Assembly (NCBI GenBank): GCA_900618425.1
Contig: UZAN01045083.1
Coordinates: forward strand, 13,183 to 26,157
DNA length: 12,975 nucleotides
Source: Echinostoma caproni
Lineage: Eukaryota; Platyhelminthes; Trematoda; Plagiorchiida; Echinostomatidae
Direction of reading: 5' to 3'
Numbering within the stretch: position 1 is the first letter of the stretch; every line of letters begins with the position of its first letter. Positions 10,154 to 12,975 of this stretch are shown one piece after another. A program made the position numbers and the translations under genes. The notes beneath the pieces were generated by a model, which worked only from the letters and a program-made list of their open reading frames with translations, had not been told where the DNA came from and ran no database searches.

Positions 10154-10477
10154 CTGTTACCGTTTACCCGAGGTGCATTTTTAATGCTCATACTTAAATC
10201 GCAAAAGACCTGGACCGTGACAGACAGGAATGTGTCGCCTTTTGTCCCCAATCAGAGCACAGAACTCGGAAGCCTATGTAATTTCAGTGCACACACAGTA
10301 CGCGGCTCAGTGAAGCGCGTTCCGCTTGCGTATGAACTTTCAGCACCGTTATACTCTAATCCATCGACTGTGTATCAAGAGGCGAAAACCAATAAGCACT
10401 TTGAACAGCAAACTGATCCCGATTCGGACAGACTGTGTAAAATTGCCCTCACTCCTACCGGAAGCTGTCATCAATAG
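10154..10477 (+). CDS. candidate 3'-terminal exon of an unknown host gene
   Basis: An open frame of 107 codons ending in TAG at 10475-10477. I place its 5' edge at the CAG acceptor 10151-10153, which follows the pyrimidine-rich ATTCAATTTTTCCATCTGTT; the frame is closed by TAA at 10142. An ATG at 10184 would give a 97-residue protein instead. The peptide begins hydrophobic (LLPFTRGAFLMLIL) and is then polar and Ser/Thr/Pro-rich, with a charged QEAKTNKHFEQQTDPDSDR stretch near the end. It lacks the Cys and Leu runs of chance frames in this window. Its base composition looks richer in GC than the flanks, and two AATAAA signals follow within 65 nt. I recognise no domain. It could be a chance frame. 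Upstream exons were not found. Confidence 0.4.
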   Translation: MLPFTRGAFLMLILKSQKTWTVTDRNVSPFVPNQSTELGSLCNFSAHTVRGSVKRVPLAYELSAPLYSNPSTVYQEAKTNKHFEQQTDPDSDRLCKIALTPTGSCHQ

Positions 10478-10488
10478 TCTGCAGCACG

Positions 10489-10494
10489 AATAAA
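10489..10494 (+). promoter_or_regulatory. AATAAA polyadenylation signal candidate (proximal)
   Basis: A canonical hexamer 12 nt after the stop of the candidate exon. It is weaker than the distal one because no clear downstream GU/U-rich element follows closely. Confidence 0.35.
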
Positions 10495-10536
10495 ATCTCA
10501 AATGCAAACATATCCCCCACTATAAATGATGAGAAG

Positions 10537-10542
10537 AATAAA
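10537..10542 (+). promoter_or_regulatory. AATAAA polyadenylation signal candidate (distal)
   Basis: A canonical hexamer followed about 14 nt later by the U/GU-rich stretch TGCTTATTTTTTGGTG, the arrangement expected of an animal cleavage and polyadenylation site. Confidence 0.45.
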
Positions 10543-11032
10543 GATTTACAAAAAATGCTTATTTTTTGGTGCCTCATCAATTGGCTAAATACAGAACACC
10601 TCAAAATGAATCAAACGGTTTGGTGAAGAGAGGAATCTGTTTGTGCAACAATGACCCCATTAAGTTGGTAACGCTGATGGACGGAAATGAAATTTATTCA
10701 CTCGAAAAATCATGGTATTAAAAACGAAACACAATATCTGCAAACGATTTGAACAAGGTCATCCATGATTAGTTCGTCGACCGGGATGGGATGGGGTAGG
10801 AATCTTCAACGAAAAATTGTTTGTTTATGTAGCTGTCGAATACTATACTCAGTTCATTCCGTTTGCAGACGGACATTAAATAATAATAATAATAATAATA
10901 ATAATGTGAACCGGTATTTTGGATGTCAGGGATTTCCTATGAAACGGTATTTCATAAGTTCCATTTGAACACGATGTTTACCATTCTCACTTAGGTGCTA
11001 ACCTGAACTTGACAAGAAAACCAAGGGTAATA
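10543..11032. other. spacer with a trinucleotide tract
   Basis: No gene seen. The 67-codon plus frame at 10765-10968 runs through the AAT tract as polyasparagine and is not credible as a gene. Confidence 0.5.
10879..10905. repeat. (AAT)9 microsatellite
   Basis: Nine uninterrupted AAT units. Confidence 0.96.
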
Positions 11033-11114
11033 ATACTAATCAAGCGAAGCGTAGTGCACAAATTTTCTAGCATATTTTTATTATTGAATTGTCACCGATT
11101 ATTGGCTTTCTAAC
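11033..11114 (-). repeat. 82-nt repeat, probable extreme 3' tail of RTE copy B
   Basis: Its reverse complement matches 12860-12941 ungapped at 67 of 82 positions by my count. It starts GTTAGAAAGCCAAT and ends CTTCGCTTGATTAGTAT. It lies directly 3' of the copy B untranslated region. It is therefore either the end of that element or a separate repeat that the element landed beside. Confidence 0.65.
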
Positions 11115-11575
11115 TAGTTGTGGTGCAATCCAGTTTCAATTTTTACAACCGCTAACCATGCACTTTCGTGCGCCAGTTTTTGTTGCTGTCTTTTTGGACC
11201 CCAATTTGGATAAAAGAGAGAAATGAAGATTGAAAGCAAATTCAAGCAGAAGATAGAGAATTCATATATACTGGTGTTAGGAGAATAATGAGTGGATGCA
11301 CGAGCACCACTGTTTGCGACACCCAGCCATATAACTCGGTGTAGCTAACCATCGGTGACCATGATCTCGGGGTTCCCAGTCAGGGAGCCGACCGGGACCT
11401 ATGTGATCTAATCTCTTCGTCAGGGTTTTCATACCTTCGTACCAGGTCCTCGTTCGACCACCCTTTACCTTTTTCCACTCACTACCTGCCTCGTCAAATA
11501 TCGCTCGCCGTACCAACTTATTTGGTGACATGCTCAGCACATCCTCCAACTGGTTTATGTTTTACCCGTAGGGTT
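11115..11575 (-). pseudogene. 5'-truncated RTE non-LTR retrotransposon, copy B
   Basis: On the minus strand, 11549-11277 reads as 90 codons of the C-terminal end of the same reverse transcriptase family as copy A: MSPNKLVRRAIFDEAGSEWK, then a KGGRTRTWYEGMK block, LDHIGPGRLPDWEPRDHGHR and CRKQWCSCIHSLFS, closed by TAA. Copy A carries the matching LDHIGLGRLRGWGPRDH. The residues before MSPNK (NQLEDVLS) line up with the family's R.LGHVLRM block, and similarity is lost above about 11575. The copy is therefore truncated at its 5' end, as incomplete target-primed reverse transcription would leave it. Below 11277 the 3' UTR follows, with the block 11131-11175 shared with copy A. Unlike copy A, this fragment has no stop or frameshift in its coding part. 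Confidence 0.8.
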
Positions 11576-12190
11576 TTTAGAGCTATGCATTTCGAGTTTG
11601 CTTAGTTAGCGGTCAACCAAACTGTTTTGGGCACAATTTCATTTCTGCTTTTGTTTCCCATCATTTGGCTAACCACATCTAATTTGCCAATTGAAAACAA
11701 TAGCATTGAAGAAATAACGCCAACCAGAGTGCCTAGATGAACGATTACAACTCTAAGGATCAAGATGTACCCAGGTGATGGGGTACAGAGGGACTATTGT
11801 TTGGTACACTCAACCATACATCAACTAGACTTATCGTGACAACCTCAAATGGGAAAACAAACATGCCCTTAGTACTACGATAGATACTGATCAGTTCGGC
11901 CCAGAATAAAGATATTAAGTACTTTGGTAAAAATTGCACATTAACAAAGACTGTCCGTCGACAAGGGTGACACACGTCCATGTCTATTGAGGAAAACCAA
12001 GCGATTGGCTAATTACGAACTATGATTTCCAAATGTTTTTCTTTCAATCTTAGCATTGACTGCCCAGATGCACAACTGGGATATTATTCTGGTACTTATC
12101 CAGAAGAGCTGAACACCTGAAGGTTTAGTTTTATTTCTGTTCACAGAACAAATGTGTGTTTACGCACCAGAACAAGAATGTATTCGCGAA
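11576..12190. other. unassigned DNA between mobile elements
   Basis: No recognisable gene. A 73-codon minus frame at 11760-11981 has no motif and is not called. Confidence 0.5.
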
Positions 12191-12678
12191 GAAATTTCTG
12201 TTCAATATATCGCATCTGGCGTTTACATATATAAGGTGATCATAATACAAATGTCTCATTGGCCGATTAAAGCTCAGTTAGTAACGATGACAGAAACGAG
12301 CAAACAGAGTAGATGAATATGAAGAGGCTAGTGATATTCGTGGTGGAGGTGAGAAGACAAAGGTCAAATGGAAAACGTTAGAGAGATAGGCAGATTCGAA
12401 TGAAGGTCGTGAGCTAAGACAAGAAAGCAGGATGCAGTTACGTATTATACGATAGAAACTATATGTCATGCATAGCAAGCGATGTAATCGGGAAGGCACA
12501 TTTGACCTTGGTCTTCTCATCCCCACCACGACTATCACTAGCCTCCTCATATTCATCTGCTCTGTTTGCTCTTCTCTGTCATCGTTACCAACTGAGCTTT
12601 AATCGGCCAATCAGAAATCTGTACTAAGATCATTTTATATATGTAAACGCCTGATGCGATATATCGAAAAGAAATTTC
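12191..12678. mobile_element. 488-bp foldback element with 180-nt terminal inverted repeats
   Basis: The left arm (12191-12370) and the reverse complement of the right arm (12499-12678) align without a gap at 161 of 180 positions by my own count. Both start GAAATTTCT and end CAAGGTCAAATG or AAAGGTCAAATG. The longest identical blocks include ATATATCGCATC, GGCGTTTACATATATAA and ATTGGCCGATTAAAGCTCAGTT. The 128-nt centre (12371-12498) has no repeat and no gene. No transposase is encoded and no clear target-site duplication flanks it. It could be a non-autonomous foldback or MITE-type DNA transposon, or an inverted duplication of one repeat unit. A transcript across it could form a long hairpin. 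Confidence 0.8.
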
Positions 12679-12682
12679 GATA
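12657..12682. other. nested palindromes at the right end of the foldback element
   Basis: CGATATATCG (12657-12666) is a perfect palindrome. Overlapping it, TATCGAAA (12662-12669) pairs perfectly with TTTCGATA (12675-12682) around a 5-nt loop. The left end keeps only a degraded version. Such subterminal hairpins can be transposase-binding or end-processing sites, but that role is inferred only. Confidence 0.5.
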
Positions 12683-12859
12683 CCTACACACACCATGATT
12701 TCTTCACGTAAGTTTCAGGCACTCATATAGGCTAAAACACTACATCCCAAATAAGCGTGTACATAATAGTTTGCTTTATCTTGAACTAAACAGTCTAGAC
12801 ACGCACAACTTGAAGACTCCTACAGTTAAACTAAAACGAGTGGATCACAGTATGAAATA

Positions 12860-12941
12860 GTTAGAAAGCCAATAGTCTGCAACAATTCAATATTGACAAT
12901 ATGCCCAAAATGTTGAGCACCATGCTTCGCTTGATTAGTAT
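12860..12941 (+). repeat. 82-nt repeat, second copy, probable RTE 3' tail (copy C)
   Basis: It matches the tail of RTE copy B (11033-11114 on the minus strand) at 67 of 82 positions with no gaps. Weak further similarity upstream (about 12795-12859, for example GTGGATCACAG against CTGGATTGCACC in the copy B 3' UTR) suggests a third, very short, decayed RTE 3' end and not an isolated repeat. Confidence 0.6.
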
Positions 12942-12975
12942 GAACTAAGTGTAGCATTCAACAGCCATCTACATA

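Noticed and set aside
10765..10968. 67-codon plus-strand frame with polyasparagine
   Set aside because: It is the (AAT)9 tract read in frame, with no supporting context.
12278..12556. 92-codon minus-strand frame across the foldback element
   Set aside because: It runs through the right arm and spacer and stops within the left arm. It is explained by the inverted repeat and has no motif.
1..12975. Hammerhead ribozyme, as found in some schistosome SINEs
   Set aside because: No CTGATGA core with a matching GAAA and stems was found on either strand by eye. CTGATGGACGGAAATGAAAT near 10674 lacks the core.
1..12975. CRISPR array, operon, bacterial promoters or ribosome binding sites
   Set aside because: No regularly spaced repeats and no tandem coding genes. 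The sequence is eukaryotic in character.

Overview
The window looks like repeat-rich, gene-poor nuclear DNA from an invertebrate, most likely a flatworm and probably a trematode. It is AT-leaning throughout and has no operon structure or long intact ORF. It carries CA, AAT and CAA microsatellites, tRNA-derived elements with Pol III A and B boxes, and decayed non-LTR and Penelope-like retroelement pieces. The retroelement reverse transcriptase tail (blocks such as RRRDIRLSVKGRVYTAAV and LGRLRGWGPRDH) resembles RTE-clade elements that I recall as abundant in trematodes. That assignment is from memory of the family and was not searched.

Layout. 1-~300 (minus strand): end of a Penelope-like element, covering the C-terminal part of a GIY-YIG-type endonuclease with a nonsense codon. 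301-1880: unassigned DNA with one imperfect inverted-repeat pair (1222-1488). 1881-1955 and 3375-3441: two tRNA-like elements, probably SINE heads or tRNA pseudogenes. 1956-6250: otherwise unassigned DNA with a CA tract and a strong short hairpin (2732-2778). ~6255-7700 (plus): a dead RTE-type reverse transcriptase, copy A, followed by its 3' UTR to about 7860. 7900-10150: unassigned, with (AC)12 and CAA-type tracts. 10154-10477: the only stretch that looks like a host coding exon, a possible 3'-terminal exon followed by two AATAAA signals. 10879-10905: (AAT)9. ~11033-11575 (minus): a 5'-truncated second RTE copy, B, that keeps an open C-terminus and stop codon. 12191-12678: a 488-bp foldback element with two 180-nt arms that match ungapped at 161 of 180 positions by my count. 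12860-12941: an 82-nt repeat matching the 3' tail of copy B in inverted orientation.

No set of genes here works together as a system. The content is layered remains of mobile elements plus perhaps one host exon. I found no evidence of a new defence, metabolic or regulatory system. The most structured feature is the foldback element at 12191-12678. The best lead for a real gene is the candidate exon at 10154-10477.
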